A program made the translations under genes and the position numbers. The notes below the pieces were generated by a model. The model saw only the letters and a list, made by a program, of their open reading frames with translations. It did not search any database and was not told the DNA's origin. A DNA stretch of 64,000 nucleotides from Fumia sp045615345 (GTDB lineage Bacteria; Bacillota; Clostridia; Oscillospirales; Ruminococcaceae): NCBI GenBank assembly GCA_045615345.1, contig JAZLER010000009.1, positions 1 to 64,000 on the forward strand. The letters run 5' to 3'. Below are positions 23,927 to 32,690 of the stretch, piece by piece. The first letter of the stretch is position 1. Each line of letters opens with the position of its first letter.

Positions 23927-24754
23927 ATGCTCAATGTGGGACTTTCTACCTGTGGTAAAGTGGTGGACGAAAAGTTATTTGCTGATTACAAAAACGCAGA
24001 AATCGACTCTATGGAAGTGAGTATGGGTGATAAAAATCAAAGCTTTGACTACAAGCTTATAAAAGAATGTGCCCAAAAATATGATATAAATCTCTGGAGT
24101 TTTCATCTGCCTTTCTGCCCCTTTGAGGAACTTGATTTATCCAAAAAGGAACTTGTAAAACAGTCACTTTGTTGTTACGAAGAGCTTATTAAAAAGGGAG
24201 CCGATATTGGTATAAAAAACTTTGTCATTCATCCGAGTGGCGAACCCATTACCGATGAAGAACGCCCTGAACGAATGAAATGTGCAAAAGAAAGTCTGGC
24301 AACCCTTTCTCAGATTGCGAAAAAATACGGCGGAGGTATCGCTGTTGAAGATTTGCCGCGCACCTGTCTTGGAAGAAATTCTGCGGAGATAAAAGAGCTT
24401 ATATCACTTGATAATGATTTAATGGTTTGCTTTGATACAAACCATCTTTTGAGTGAACCGATTACGGATTTTATCAAGGCTATAGGGAATAAAATCATCA
24501 CAACCCACGTTTCGGATTACGATTTTGTTGACGAGAAGCACTGGCTCCCGGGCGAGGGACAAATTAACTGGCAGGAGCTTTATAAAGCCTTGCTCGAGGT
24601 TGGATATAATGGTCCCTGGCTTTATGAAATTAGTTTTAAAACACCGAAACATATGCTAAGAGAACGCGACCTTACATGTGAAGATTTTTATAACAACGCC
24701 ATAGAAATTTTTGAAAACAAGGGAATTACGGTTTTCGGTAAACCAAATTTATAG
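23927..24754 (+). CDS. Sugar phosphate isomerase/epimerase-like TIM-barrel protein
   Basis: A 275-aa member of the AP-endonuclease-2/xylose-isomerase-like TIM-barrel family. Putative metal ligands lie in FVIHPSGEP, IAVEDLPRT (Glu), VCFDTNHL (Asp, His), TTHVSDYD (His) and WLYEISF (Glu). These are the usual strand-end positions for a divalent metal. Members isomerise or epimerise sugars, inosose or hydroxypyruvate. GAGGTG is upstream. It is 9 nt from a sugar O-acetyltransferase gene, so the two are probably co-expressed. The exact substrate cannot be inferred. Confidence 0.8.
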   Translation: MLNVGLSTCGKVVDEKLFADYKNAEIDSMEVSMGDKNQSFDYKLIKECAQKYDINLWSFHLPFCPFEELDLSKKELVKQSLCCYEELIKKGADIGIKNFVIHPSGEPITDEERPERMKCAKESLATLSQIAKKYGGGIAVEDLPRTCLGRNSAEIKELISLDNDLMVCFDTNHLLSEPITDFIKAIGNKIITTHVSDYDFVDEKHWLPGEGQINWQELYKALLEVGYNGPWLYEISFKTPKHMLRERDLTCEDFYNNAIEIFENKGITVFGKPNL

Positions 24755-24763
24755 GAGAAAAAT

Positions 24764-25372
24764 ATGTACGAAAAACTTCATACGGGTGAGCTTTATCTTC
24801 CGAATGATAAAGAGCTTTTTGCAAAACAGATGGAACACCTTGAGAAACTCTATGACTACAATCATACAAGACCATCTGAGCTTAAAAAACGAACAGCGAT
24901 GTTAAAAGAAATGTTTGCCGAAATTGGTGAAGGATGTTATATAGAGCCTCCGTTTTATGCAAACTGGGGTGGTCACCATGTGCATTTCGGCAAAAATGTT
25001 TATGCAAATTTCAATCTTTCGCTTGTTGATGACACCCATATTTATGTGGGCGATAATACAATGTTTGGTCCCAATGTTGTGGTGGCAACGGCAGGACATC
25101 CTATTTTGCCTGAGCTTCGCGAAAAGTTTTATCAGTATAATATGCCGGTTTATATCGGCAAAAACTGTTGGATAGGCGCAGGTGTTGTAATTGTGCCGGG
25201 TGTTAAAATCGGCGACAATGTTGTAATAGGTGCCGGAAGCGTGGTAACACGCGATATCCCGGATAATGTAGTTGCTGTCGGTAATCCCTGCAGAGTTTTG
25301 CGTGAAGTAGGGGAGAAGGACCGGGAATATTATTTTAAGGACCATAAAATACCGGAAGAGCTCATAAAATAA
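24764..25372 (+). CDS. Sugar O-acetyltransferase (LacA/Maa family)
   Basis: A 202-aa left-handed beta-helix acetyltransferase. The N-terminus (MYEKLHTGELYLPND) matches the maltose/galactoside acetyltransferase domain, and the hexapeptide repeats run from ~70 to 180 (IYVGDNTMFGPNV, VYIGKNCWIGAGV, VKIGDNVVIGAGS). The catalytic His is in ATAGHPI. These enzymes acetylate sugars from acetyl-CoA, often as detoxification of non-metabolised sugars. It follows the isomerase-like gene and ends at a terminator. Confidence 0.92.
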   Translation: MYEKLHTGELYLPNDKELFAKQMEHLEKLYDYNHTRPSELKKRTAMLKEMFAEIGEGCYIEPPFYANWGGHHVHFGKNVYANFNLSLVDDTHIYVGDNTMFGPNVVVATAGHPILPELREKFYQYNMPVYIGKNCWIGAGVVIVPGVKIGDNVVIGAGSVVTRDIPDNVVAVGNPCRVLREVGEKDREYYFKDHKIPEELIK

Positions 25373-25404
25373 AAATGCCGTGGAGAAATCCACGGCATTT
25401 TTTA
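25372..25404. terminator. Bidirectional terminator
   Basis: AAAAATGCCGTGGA / TCCACGGCATTTTT with a GAAA loop, between convergent acetyltransferase and WYL-regulator genes. Confidence 0.9.
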
Positions 25405-26388
25405 TTCATACTGCGAGATTGTTTTTTTAGCAAGCGATACAAGTTCCTCTTTTACATTTTCCGGGGAAAGGACTAAGATATCTTCTCCGAAATTCATAAT
25501 CCATGTGAGAAACAGTGGGCTTATATGTACCTTGACATTTATTCTGAAGTGTCCTTCAATATCGGGAATAAGTGAGATGTCCTGACCGAAACGGTCAATG
25601 ATAATACCGGCAAGATGGTTTTTGCAACGGAGTGAAACAGTTTCTTCACTACCTCCGTACATACCGAAGGTTTTATTTGAATAAATCGCCATATCAAAGT
25701 TTTTGAAAAGCTCAGTACCCTCGCGTTTTTCCTCGGTGATGGAAATTTTTGTCATTTTATCGACACGATAGTGCTTGATTTTATCACTTTCGGAATCATA
25801 GCCTATCATATAATAGTTTTCGTCATCCCAAGTAAGTGCCCATGGGCTTATTATGTATTTTTTACCATCGTGACGGAGAACCTTTTCTTTTTTCTCGTTA
25901 AGATTAAAATATTGGAAAAAAACTTTTACATTTTTGTTTATAGCTTCGTGAATATAGTCAACGGTATAGTAAATGCTTTCGTTCATTGTTTTGATGCGGT
26001 TTGCAACAAAAACCTGCCTTTGAAGTTTGCTTGCATCATAACGACTCGCAAAGCCTTCAATTTTTTTGATAAGCTCGGTACTCTTTTTATGGGTGATGAA
26101 TTTTGAGGACTGAACGGCATCAACCAGAAGTTTAAGTTCAGGCAGTTCAAAATCACGGCTTATAACATGATAGGTTACTGTTTTTTCTTTGCGTTTTTCT
26201 ATATCGATCCCGAAAAGACGCAATACTTCCAGATCATCATAAAGGGTTTTTCGTTCAGCGTTGATATCATATTCCAAAAGGGCATTTGAAATTTCTTCAA
26301 GAGTTAGTCCGTGTTCTTCATCGGTTCGTTCAAGAAGAATTTTCATAAGATATAAAATTTTAATTTTCTGATTTGCACTTTTTGCCAT
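25402..26388 (-). CDS. WYL-domain transcriptional regulator
   Basis: A 328-aa regulator with an N-terminal winged helix (KIKILYLMKILLERTDEEHGL, then AERKTLYDDLEVLRLFGI) and a WYL domain at ~140-230 (KKYIISPWALTWDDENYYMIGYD). The final ~80 residues are the WCX extension. WYL domains bind nucleic acid or nucleotide ligands. It is the last gene of a three-gene operon, starting 2 nt after the nitroreductase stop; it may regulate the pair upstream of it. Confidence 0.9.
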   Translation of the reverse strand: MAKSANQKIKILYLMKILLERTDEEHGLTLEEISNALLEYDINAERKTLYDDLEVLRLFGIDIEKRKEKTVTYHVISRDFELPELKLLVDAVQSSKFITHKKSTELIKKIEGFASRYDASKLQRQVFVANRIKTMNESIYYTVDYIHEAINKNVKVFFQYFNLNEKKEKVLRHDGKKYIISPWALTWDDENYYMIGYDSESDKIKHYRVDKMTKISITEEKREGTELFKNFDMAIYSNKTFGMYGGSEETVSLRCKNHLAGIIIDRFGQDISLIPDIEGHFRINVKVHISPLFLTWIMNFGEDILVLSPENVKEELVSLAKKTISQYE

Positions 26389-26390
26389 AA

Positions 26391-26915
26391 TTACACCTCG
26401 CTTACAAGTTTTGAGAGGTCTTTGCGTTTTTTGACTCTTACAGTGTCTTCAGCAGGGTAACCCAAAGTGATAACAAGTCTTACAGGTGATTTGAGAGAGC
26501 ATATTTCTCTGATTTTCTTGTCGTCAAGCCAACCGATTATGCAACTCCCTAAGCCCTGGACTTCAGCTTCTGCAGTGATGTAGGCTGCTAAAATTCCAAT
26601 ATCAATTGAGCGGTAGTCAATGCCCTTTACTTTAGAACCAAAAGCTGCAGTTTTAACATAATTCTCTTCCGAAATAACAATCAGAGTGGGAGCATCGAGG
26701 GCGAACTTGTTCATTCCCATCTCGGTTGTGCATTTGGCTACCTTTTTAGCGCTTTCCCCTGTGCAGACCGTAATATGATAAGGCTGTCCGTTACAGGCAG
26801 AGGGTGCAAGACGGGCAGAATTAAGAATAGCATCTATTTTTTCGCGTTCAATTTGCTTATCCTTTATATAGCTTCTGCAGGACTGCCTTTTTTCGGCAAT
26901 TTCAGTAAAGTTCAT
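26391..26915 (-). CDS. Nitroreductase-family FMN protein
   Basis: A 174-aa nitroreductase-like flavoprotein. The FMN-binding N-terminus RQSCRSYIKDKQIE and LAPSACNGQPY fit the family, and GLGSCIIGWLDDKKI with LVITLGYPAE forms the C-terminal FMN site. Such proteins reduce nitro-compounds, quinones or flavins with NAD(P)H. GAGGTG precedes the ATG. It lies between the VOC protein and the WYL regulator with 2-3 nt gaps, so all three are co-translated. Substrate unknown. Confidence 0.88.
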   Translation of the reverse strand: MNFTEIAEKRQSCRSYIKDKQIEREKIDAILNSARLAPSACNGQPYHITVCTGESAKKVAKCTTEMGMNKFALDAPTLIVISEENYVKTAAFGSKVKGIDYRSIDIGILAAYITAEAEVQGLGSCIIGWLDDKKIREICSLKSPVRLVITLGYPAEDTVRVKKRKDLSKLVSEV

Positions 26916-26918
26916 AAC

Positions 26919-27314
26919 TTACACCTCTTTAAAGAATTCTACCTGTTCTTCATCAGGTCCTGTGACAAAAGCGATATTTATCTTCATTTCGGGAGAAAGA
27001 CTTACAACAGTGGGTTCCATAAATGATTTAAATCCTGCTTTCAATGCAACATTATAAGCGTGCTCCACATCTTCAACAGAAAGTGCAAAATGTTGCCATT
27101 TGCCGTTTACCGAAAAATCCTCACCGCCGTTTGCGAAAAGCTCAATTCTTCCGCCATCACCTACATCGAGCATTACGACAAGTCCGTCACCTTCGCCCCA
27201 GCGGGCAACTTCGCAAAGACCTAAAGCTTTGTACATCTCAAGACTTTTTTCAATATTTTTGGTTTTAAGTGCGATATGGTGAAATCCCATACCTTTTATA
27301 ATATCATTAGCCAT
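26919..27314 (-). CDS. VOC (glyoxalase/bleomycin-resistance) superfamily protein
   Basis: A 131-aa vicinal-oxygen-chelate fold protein: two beta-alpha-beta-beta-beta units beginning FHHIALKTKNIEKSLEMYKALG and WQHFALSVEDVEHAYNVALKAG. His and Glu ligands (HHIAL, RIELFA, QHFAL, QVEFF) match a metal site. Members include lactoylglutathione lyase, epimerases and thiol-transfer resistance proteins. AAAGGGG lies upstream. First gene of the VOC-nitroreductase-WYL operon, suggesting a role in coping with electrophiles. Confidence 0.83.
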   Translation of the reverse strand: MANDIIKGMGFHHIALKTKNIEKSLEMYKALGLCEVARWGEGDGLVVMLDVGDGGRIELFANGGEDFSVNGKWQHFALSVEDVEHAYNVALKAGFKSFMEPTVVSLSPEMKINIAFVTGPDEEQVEFFKEV

Positions 27315-27338
27315 AGTGATACCCCTTTCATTAAGAAA

Positions 27339-27367
27339 AGAATACCATAAATTTTATTAATTTACAA
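27339..27367 (-). promoter_or_regulatory. Promoter of the VOC-nitroreductase-WYL operon
   Basis: On the - strand: TTGTAA (27362-27367), 17-nt spacer, TATTCT (27339-27344). The -35 lies inside the 3' end of gpr. No terminator is seen between gpr and this operon. Confidence 0.5.
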
Positions 27368-28190
27368 GTGATATGATTTCATCAAGTGATAAAGTCGGTT
27401 GCAAGGCAAGATTTATCCCGAAGGCTACTGTTTTTGCGGCGTTTTCGATAATGGTATCAATTTCACGGGGAGTGACAACCATATTTTCGGATGATGGGTT
27501 TTCGAGTATTGTATTTATGTCAACAACTGTGGGAACACCTATTGATATAACAGGAACGCCTAAAGTTTCTTTTGTCAGCGCTTTTCTGTGATTTGCAACC
27601 CCTGACCCGGGTATAATACCTGTATCCGAAATCTGTACGGTAGCGCCGAGCCTTGACAGCTCCCGTGATGCCAAAGCATCTATGACGATAACGCCATCAG
27701 GACTTATAGTGTTTACTATACCGGATACGATTTCAGCAGTTTCAATACCTGTTTGCCCGAGTACACCTGGGGCAACTGCGGCGGTACTTCTTAAGCCTTT
27801 GAAACTGTCAATGTCGGAAAGATGCCTTGTTGAAAAAATCAAATTTATCACTTCAGGTCCCAAAGCATCGGGGGTGATTGCCGAATTACCAAGGCCGATA
27901 ACGAGTATAACTCCTGACGGAAGCAGATTTTTTATCTCATTTCCTACTATTTCAACCTGATTTTTAAAATCGGGAGTAAAACGATAAAATGGCGTTGTTT
28001 CAACTGTTATATATTTTCCGACAGGCTTACCCAAGTTTTTTGCCGCCCTTTCATTTTTGATATCTACTCTTGTTATGGGAATACCGTTTATGTTTTCTGT
28101 ATGATGTGATATGCCACTCATCGCGGTGCTTTTGCTTTCTATGCACTCAACTGCGAGGTCTGTGCGTGCTAAATGTAAATTTTTATTCAT
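27357..28190 (-). CDS. gpr: Germination protease (spore endopeptidase GPR)
   Basis: A 277-aa GPR, the aspartic-type protease that degrades small acid-soluble spore proteins at germination. The N-terminal ARTDLAVE is the conserved propeptide/cleavage region. VIGLGNSAITPDALGPEV and VIVIDALASRELSRLG, followed by ISDTGIIPGSGVANHR, are the catalytic-core motifs. The gene is divergent from rpsT, the usual arrangement in Clostridia. It implies that the organism, or a recent ancestor, forms endospores. I could not identify a clear sigma-G promoter upstream. Confidence 0.96.
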   Translation of the reverse strand: MNKNLHLARTDLAVECIESKSTAMSGISHHTENINGIPITRVDIKNERAAKNLGKPVGKYITVETTPFYRFTPDFKNQVEIVGNEIKNLLPSGVILVIGLGNSAITPDALGPEVINLIFSTRHLSDIDSFKGLRSTAAVAPGVLGQTGIETAEIVSGIVNTISPDGVIVIDALASRELSRLGATVQISDTGIIPGSGVANHRKALTKETLGVPVISIGVPTVVDINTILENPSSENMVVTPREIDTIIENAAKTVAFGINLALQPTLSLDEIISLVN

Positions 28191-28247
28191 AAAATACTCC
28201 TTTTTTCATTAAAAACAAACAAGCTTTAAATATTATCAAAAAAATAC

Positions 28248-28276
28248 TTGCTTTTTTTTGAGATTAGTGGTATGAT
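28248..28276 (+). promoter_or_regulatory. Promoter of rpsT
   Basis: TTGCTT (28248-28253), 17-nt spacer, TATGAT (28271-28276). It predicts a ~112-nt leader before rpsT. Confidence 0.7.
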
Positions 28277-28281
28277 AGTAA

Positions 28282-28394
28282 AGCTGTGGTAGTCTGCCAA
28301 CGTGTCTTGATGCCTTTTGGTGTCGGGTGGACTGTCAGGATTGCTTTAGTTAGTTTATGTAAATAGACTTGCTTTATGTGAAGGAGGTGCCAGT
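28282..28394 (+). promoter_or_regulatory. Structured rpsT leader, possible autoregulatory element
   Basis: Two nested helices are visible: AGTCTGCC (28291-28298) with GTGGACT (28327-28333), and TTGATGCC (28307-28314) with GGTGTCGG (28319-28326) around a TTTT loop, with several G-U pairs. Ribosomal protein leaders often bind their own product. I do not recognise a named family here. Confidence 0.45.
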
Positions 28395-28646
28395 ATGCCT
28401 AATATTAAATCCGCAAAGAAAAGAGTAAAGGTTATCGAAACCAAAACTTTGCAGAACAGAATGGCAAAAGGTAAATTGAAAGCTGCTTTGAAAGCTGTTG
28501 ATGTTGCTGTTGAAACAAACGCTGCTGATAAAGCTGAAGTTGCAAAGGTAGCTTGCAAGGTTATCGACCAGTCTGCTGCTAAAGGTATTATTCATAAAAA
28601 CAAAGCAGCAAGAAAGAAATCTCAGGTTGTTGCAAAAGTAAAATAA
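28395..28646 (+). CDS. rpsT: 30S ribosomal protein S20
   Basis: An 83-aa, highly basic all-helical protein matching S20 (MPNIKSAKKRVKVIETKTLQ start, HKNKAARKKSQV near the end). It binds 16S rRNA in the body of the 30S subunit. A strong AAGGAGG ribosome binding site lies upstream. Length matches the family (~85 aa). Monocistronic, followed by a terminator. Confidence 0.96.
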   Translation: MPNIKSAKKRVKVIETKTLQNRMAKGKLKAALKAVDVAVETNAADKAEVAKVACKVIDQSAAKGIIHKNKAARKKSQVVAKVK

Positions 28647-28656
28647 TTAAATGAAA

Positions 28657-28703
28657 ATGCGATTGTCCTTCCAACCTCTAAGGACAGTCGTTTTTTATTT
28701 TTT
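28657..28703 (+). terminator. Terminator after rpsT
   Basis: CGATTGTCCTT / AAGGACAGTCG hairpin followed by a T tract. Confidence 0.85.
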
Positions 28704-28710
28704 ACCGAAA

Positions 28711-28742
28711 GAAAGCCACGTGAATATCACGAGGCTTTTTCT
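28711..28742 (-). terminator. Terminator after the AraC-family gene
   Basis: AAAGCCACGTGA / TCACGAGGCTTT with one internal mismatch; the T tract is on the - strand side of the leftward gene. Confidence 0.72.
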
Positions 28743-29592
28743 ATCTTTTAAATTGTTGTCGGTATTCCAAAGGGGTTATTTTAAATTTCTTATGAAAGGC
28801 TCTGTAAAATCCTGATAAAGAACCAAAACCTACTTCCTGAGCAACAGACGTTATGGGAATTTCAGTTTGCATAAGAAGTTTTTCGGCAGCTGTTATCTGT
28901 CTATCAATTAAAATCTGATGCAAAGAGGTATTGTATCGCTTTTTGATAATTCTTGCAAGTTGTCGTTCACTCATAAAAAGTCTGTCCGCTACTTCTTTTA
29001 CGGTGATATTATGCATAAAATCATTTTCGATTATATTTTCAATTGACAATAATCTGCCGATATCGTACTCGGCGGTGTCTTTTTCTTCGGTTTTGTGGCT
29101 TTCGAGTTTAGCGGATATTTCCGCTAAAAGCAAAGCAATCTGAAAAATATCAAGATAAATTTCTTCTTCGTTTTTTCCGGGAAGTTCTTCAATAAGTTTG
29201 CACAGAGGATGCCCCGATATGAGAGTAGCATTTTTATATGAAATAATATTAGACAGTTTTTTGAAAAGGTCGAAATTATGCTCAGTATTCCTTCTGGTTA
29301 TCAAAACGGCAAGACTTTTGCAGTTAGTACAGTTTTTTGGAAAACTCAGAAAATGCATAAGCCCCGGGGGAATAATTGCTATATCCCCTGAATGAAGATT
29401 CAGAGGGCCGTTTTCGGTGTCTATAATTGCTTCTTCTGAAACGCAGGAAAAAATTTCAATATTCATATGAGTATGAAAGGTGTCCAAAGGTGAACTTTTC
29501 ATACCTGTATTACCGGTTCCGAACCAGACTTTTATTTTTGCGTTTTCCACATTGATACTGTAACTGTGATAATTTATTGCTCCGGCAGACAT
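28741..29592 (-). CDS. AraC-family transcriptional regulator
   Basis: A 283-aa regulator with an N-terminal cupin (FHTHMNIEIFSCVSEEA, LHSGDIAIIPPGLMHFL, residues ~40-85) and a C-terminal AraC helix-turn-helix pair (ITVKEVADRLFMSERQLARII, then IPITSVAQEVGFGSLSGFYRAF). GAGGTGAGG lies upstream of the ATG on the - strand. It is divergent from the third sialidase-fold gene, with 160 nt between start codons, and is a likely activator of it. The ligand is unknown. Confidence 0.88.
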   Translation of the reverse strand: MSAGAINYHSYSINVENAKIKVWFGTGNTGMKSSPLDTFHTHMNIEIFSCVSEEAIIDTENGPLNLHSGDIAIIPPGLMHFLSFPKNCTNCKSLAVLITRRNTEHNFDLFKKLSNIISYKNATLISGHPLCKLIEELPGKNEEEIYLDIFQIALLLAEISAKLESHKTEEKDTAEYDIGRLLSIENIIENDFMHNITVKEVADRLFMSERQLARIIKKRYNTSLHQILIDRQITAAEKLLMQTEIPITSVAQEVGFGSLSGFYRAFHKKFKITPLEYRQQFKR

Positions 29593-29689
29593 TTCCTCAC
29601 CTCAAAACCATTATAAAATCTGTATTTTAATTTGTAAAGGGATGTTTGCGAAAACAGACATTAATTTTTAAAAAAGTCTCATATATCTA

Positions 29690-29718
29690 TTGATTCAGGA
29701 GTGTATTTTTGCTATATT
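29690..29718 (+). promoter_or_regulatory. Promoter of the third sialidase-fold gene
   Basis: TTGATT (29690-29695), 17-nt spacer, TATATT (29713-29718), in the intergenic region shared with the AraC-type gene. Confidence 0.65.
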
Positions 29719-29752
29719 AAATTCGTCATTAAAGATAAAGGGAGGAATGATG

Positions 29753-30871
29753 ATGACGGGAAAAATTATTATGGATATAGCACCAATTTCAGAAAATCGC
29801 CGTAACTCACCCGGTGATTTCTTTTATCTTAAAAACGGGGACCTTTTATTCGCTTATACCTCTTTTGCTTCAGGTGGGGCAGATCAGGACAGTGCTGATA
29901 TTTGCGGTATGATTTCAAAAGACGATGGTGAAACTTTTGGTGAGCCTTTTACTATCATTACCTGTAATGAACTTGGCGCCGATAGCATTGGTGTGGCATC
30001 ACTTATGAGAATGCAAAATGGTGACATCGGTCTTTTCTTTTTCAGAAAAGACGAGTATGACTGCACAATTCATATGATCCGTTCTGATGATGAGGGCAAA
30101 ACTTTTAAAAATCCCGTTTTGTGTTCCCCTGAACACGGATACATTGTTATCAATAACGATAGAGTTGTACGGCTTAAGGATGGACGAATCTTAGTGCCTC
30201 TGGCAGTATCGGTTAACCCCGTAAAAGGTGTCAGGGCAGATGGACGTCCATGTATTTGCGATGCAGGACCACAGACACTTTTCATCTATGCTTCCGATGA
30301 TGACGGATATACCTTCAAACCGATTACCGAGGGCGTGACTCCTCCGTTGTCACGCGGACTCGTTGTCGGCGTTCAGGAACCGGGACTTTTGGAACTTAAA
30401 GACGGCAGACTCTGGTGCTTTATCCGTAACGATTCTGCAAGACAGTATGAGTGCTTTTCCGAAGACGGAGGTTATACCTGGTCACAGCCTTTGCCCTCTC
30501 CGTTTACTGCACCTCCGTCCCCACTTTCTGCAAAATATTTAAGTGACGGACGAATCTTTGTAGTATGGAATCCTATCCCTATTTATAACGGCAGACGTGA
30601 GGTAGGTTTTGTTACAGGACTCAGAACACGTTTTGCCTATGCACTCAGTTGTGATGACGGTGAAACATTCTCAGAACCTATTGCATTTGAAGACGACGAA
30701 GAAAGTGGTTTTTCTTATGCAAGTATATATGAAACCAGGGATAAGAGCGTTTTGATTGCTTACCATGCAGGAAGCGGCAAGGATGGTACTAATTTATGCC
30801 GTATGAGAATACGTAAATTCAAACTCAGCGAACTTGTAACAGACGAAGAACATTATAATCCCACCTGGTAA
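29753..30871 (+). CDS. Sialidase-family (BNR/Asp-box) exo-glycosidase
   Basis: A 372-aa cytoplasmic sialidase-fold protein with five Asp boxes: SKDDGETFGE, SDDEGKTFKN, SDDDGYTFKP, SEDGGYTWSQ and SCDDGETFSE. These mark the blade ends of a six-bladed propeller. VGVQEPGLLELKDGRLWCFIR, with its Glu and Arg, matches the central active-site region of sialidases, so this copy looks more like a working hydrolase than the pair at 15149-17747. Three consecutive ATGs follow GGGAGG; the third, at 29753, has the best spacing (7 nt). No signal peptide. Divergent from an AraC regulator. Substrate (sialic acid or another sugar) unknown. Confidence 0.82.
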   Translation: MTGKIIMDIAPISENRRNSPGDFFYLKNGDLLFAYTSFASGGADQDSADICGMISKDDGETFGEPFTIITCNELGADSIGVASLMRMQNGDIGLFFFRKDEYDCTIHMIRSDDEGKTFKNPVLCSPEHGYIVINNDRVVRLKDGRILVPLAVSVNPVKGVRADGRPCICDAGPQTLFIYASDDDGYTFKPITEGVTPPLSRGLVVGVQEPGLLELKDGRLWCFIRNDSARQYECFSEDGGYTWSQPLPSPFTAPPSPLSAKYLSDGRIFVVWNPIPIYNGRREVGFVTGLRTRFAYALSCDDGETFSEPIAFEDDEESGFSYASIYETRDKSVLIAYHAGSGKDGTNLCRMRIRKFKLSELVTDEEHYNPTW

Positions 30872-30898
30872 AAGAAGAAAAAGAGATATGTATCAGGA

Positions 30899-30931
30899 AA
30901 AATCCCGACTTTATAGTCGGGATTTTTCTTG
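30899..30931 (+). terminator. Terminator after sialidase-family gene
   Basis: AAATCCCGACT / AGTCGGGATTT with a TTAT loop and a T tract. Confidence 0.88.
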
Positions 30932-30957
30932 TATTTTTCCTTAAAATGGTATATACT
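30929..30957 (+). promoter_or_regulatory. Promoter of rnhA
   Basis: TTGTAT (30929-30934), 17-nt spacer, TATACT (30952-30957), 32 nt before rnhA. Confidence 0.55.
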
Positions 30958-30989
30958 AAATATATAAATTATTTGATGGGGATTTTGTT

Positions 30990-31433
30990 ATGAAAAAAGT
31001 TAATTTATATACAGACGGTGCTTGCAGCGGTAATCCCGGCCCCGGTGGCTGGGGTGCTATTTTAGAGTGCGAGGGTCATATAAAAGAGCTTTGCGGTGGA
31101 GAAGCTGAAACTACCAACAACCGTATGGAGCTTACTGCAGTTATCGAGGGGCTTTCTGCTTTGAAATATTCTTGTGAGGTAACTCTTATAAGTGATTCGA
31201 AATATATCATTGATGCCATAACTCAGGGCTGGGTTTACAAATGGAAAGAAAACAACTGGATGCGAAATAAAAAAGATAAAGCTTTAAACCCTGATTTGTG
31301 GGAAAAACTCCTTATAGAAATCGAAAAGCACGATATGAGGTATACCTGGGTAAAAGGCCATGCGGGTCACCCTGAAAATGAACGCTGTGACGAAATGGCA
31401 GTAAAAGAAAGTATGAAATTTAAAAATTTTTAA
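30990..31433 (+). CDS. rnhA: Ribonuclease HI
   Basis: A 147-aa RNase HI that cuts RNA in RNA-DNA hybrids. The DEDD active site is visible: YTDGACSGNPG (Asp), NNRMELTA (Glu), LISDSKYI (Asp) and NERCDEMA (Asp). The basic handle KWKENNWMRNKK and WVKGHAGHPENE are present. Length is normal. A start with GGGGA upstream follows its own promoter. Confidence 0.96.
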   Translation: MKKVNLYTDGACSGNPGPGGWGAILECEGHIKELCGGEAETTNNRMELTAVIEGLSALKYSCEVTLISDSKYIIDAITQGWVYKWKENNWMRNKKDKALNPDLWEKLLIEIEKHDMRYTWVKGHAGHPENERCDEMAVKESMKFKNF

Positions 31434-31441
31434 AAAAGGTG

Positions 31442-31470
31442 TTGCAATTTATACTAATATGGTATACAAT
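31442..31470 (+). promoter_or_regulatory. Promoter of nifS-nifU-mnmA
   Basis: TTGCAA (31442-31447), 17-nt spacer, TACAAT (31465-31470). Confidence 0.68.
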
Positions 31471-31515
31471 CAACTTAAGGATAATACATACCCACTTTCT
31501 GGAGGGATTAAATAT

Positions 31516-32688
31516 ATGAAAGTATATCTTGATAACAGTGCTACAACTAAAATTTCAAAAGAAGTTTTTGATGCAATGGTACCGTATCTGACAGAATACT
31601 ACGGAAACCCGTCAAGTATTTATGAGATGGGAAGAGAAGCTCATATTGCCGTTGACAAGGCAAGGGAGCAGGTAGCAAAAGCGATTAATGCAAATCCCAA
31701 TGAAATATATTTCACAGGATGCGGTACAGAGTCCGATAACTGGGCAATCAAGGGAGTTGCAAAAAGACTTTCTAAAAAAGGTAAAAAGCATATTATAACA
31801 TCGGTTTTTGAACATCACGCAGTACTTCATACCTGTAATTCTCTGGAAAGAGAAGGGTTTGAGGTAACTTATATTCCGGTAGACAATAACGGGTATGTTA
31901 ATCCTTTGGATGTTAAAAATGCGATAAGAGAGGATACAGCAATAGTATCCATTATGTATGCAAATAACGAAATCGGAACAATTCAGCCGATTGCGGAAAT
32001 AGGAAAAATATGCCGTGAAAACAAAGTTTTATTCCACACTGATGCCGTTCAGGCTATCGGAAATGTGAGAATTGATGTAGTAAAAGAAAATATTGATTTA
32101 CTTTCCTTGTCGGGACATAAAATCCACGCACCGAAAGGTGTCGGCGCTTTGTATGTACGAAAAGGAGTAGCTCTTGACAATTTGCTGGACGGTGGCGCTC
32201 AGGAAAATAACAAACGAGGCGGTACAGAAAACTTAGCCTCTATCGTGGGACTCGGCGTTGCGATGGAAAAAGCACACGAAGGTCTTGAAGAAAAGGCTGA
32301 GAAATTGAAAGTTTTAAGGGACAAGCTTATTGACGGACTTTTGCAGATTCCTTATACACGCTTAAATGGTGGCAGAAAAAATCGCCTTTGCACAAATGTA
32401 AATATTTCCTTTGAGGGAATTGAGGGTGAAGGTTTACTTTTGCTTTTGGATATGAATGGTATTTCTGCTTCTTCGGGTTCAGCATGTACTTCGGGTTCAC
32501 TTGACCCGTCACATGTTCTGCTCTCGATAGGTCTTGAACACGGAATTGCCCACGGGTCGTTAAGACTCAGCCTTGGCAAATACAACACCGAAGAAGAAAT
32601 AGATTATGCCCTTGAAGTGGTTCCAAAGGTGGTCGAAAGATTAAGGGCGATGTCCCCTGTATGGCAGGAAATGATGAAAGGAGAATAA
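31516..32688 (+). CDS. nifS: Cysteine desulfurase (NifS/IscS type)
   Basis: A 390-aa PLP enzyme that takes sulfur from cysteine for Fe-S clusters and tRNA thiolation. MKVYLDNSATTKIS opens the protein. LSLSGHKIHAPKGVGALY carries the PLP lysine, FEHHAVLHTC the stacking histidine, and SSGSACTSGSLDPSHVL the persulfide cysteine loop. The ATG at 31516 has GGAGGG upstream; a 19-residue longer frame would start inside the -10 box. First gene of nifS-nifU-mnmA. Confidence 0.95.
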   Translation: MKVYLDNSATTKISKEVFDAMVPYLTEYYGNPSSIYEMGREAHIAVDKAREQVAKAINANPNEIYFTGCGTESDNWAIKGVAKRLSKKGKKHIITSVFEHHAVLHTCNSLEREGFEVTYIPVDNNGYVNPLDVKNAIREDTAIVSIMYANNEIGTIQPIAEIGKICRENKVLFHTDAVQAIGNVRIDVVKENIDLLSLSGHKIHAPKGVGALYVRKGVALDNLLDGGAQENNKRGGTENLASIVGLGVAMEKAHEGLEEKAEKLKVLRDKLIDGLLQIPYTRLNGGRKNRLCTNVNISFEGIEGEGLLLLLDMNGISASSGSACTSGSLDPSHVLLSIGLEHGIAHGSLRLSLGKYNTEEEIDYALEVVPKVVERLRAMSPVWQEMMKGE

Positions 32689-32690
32689 TT

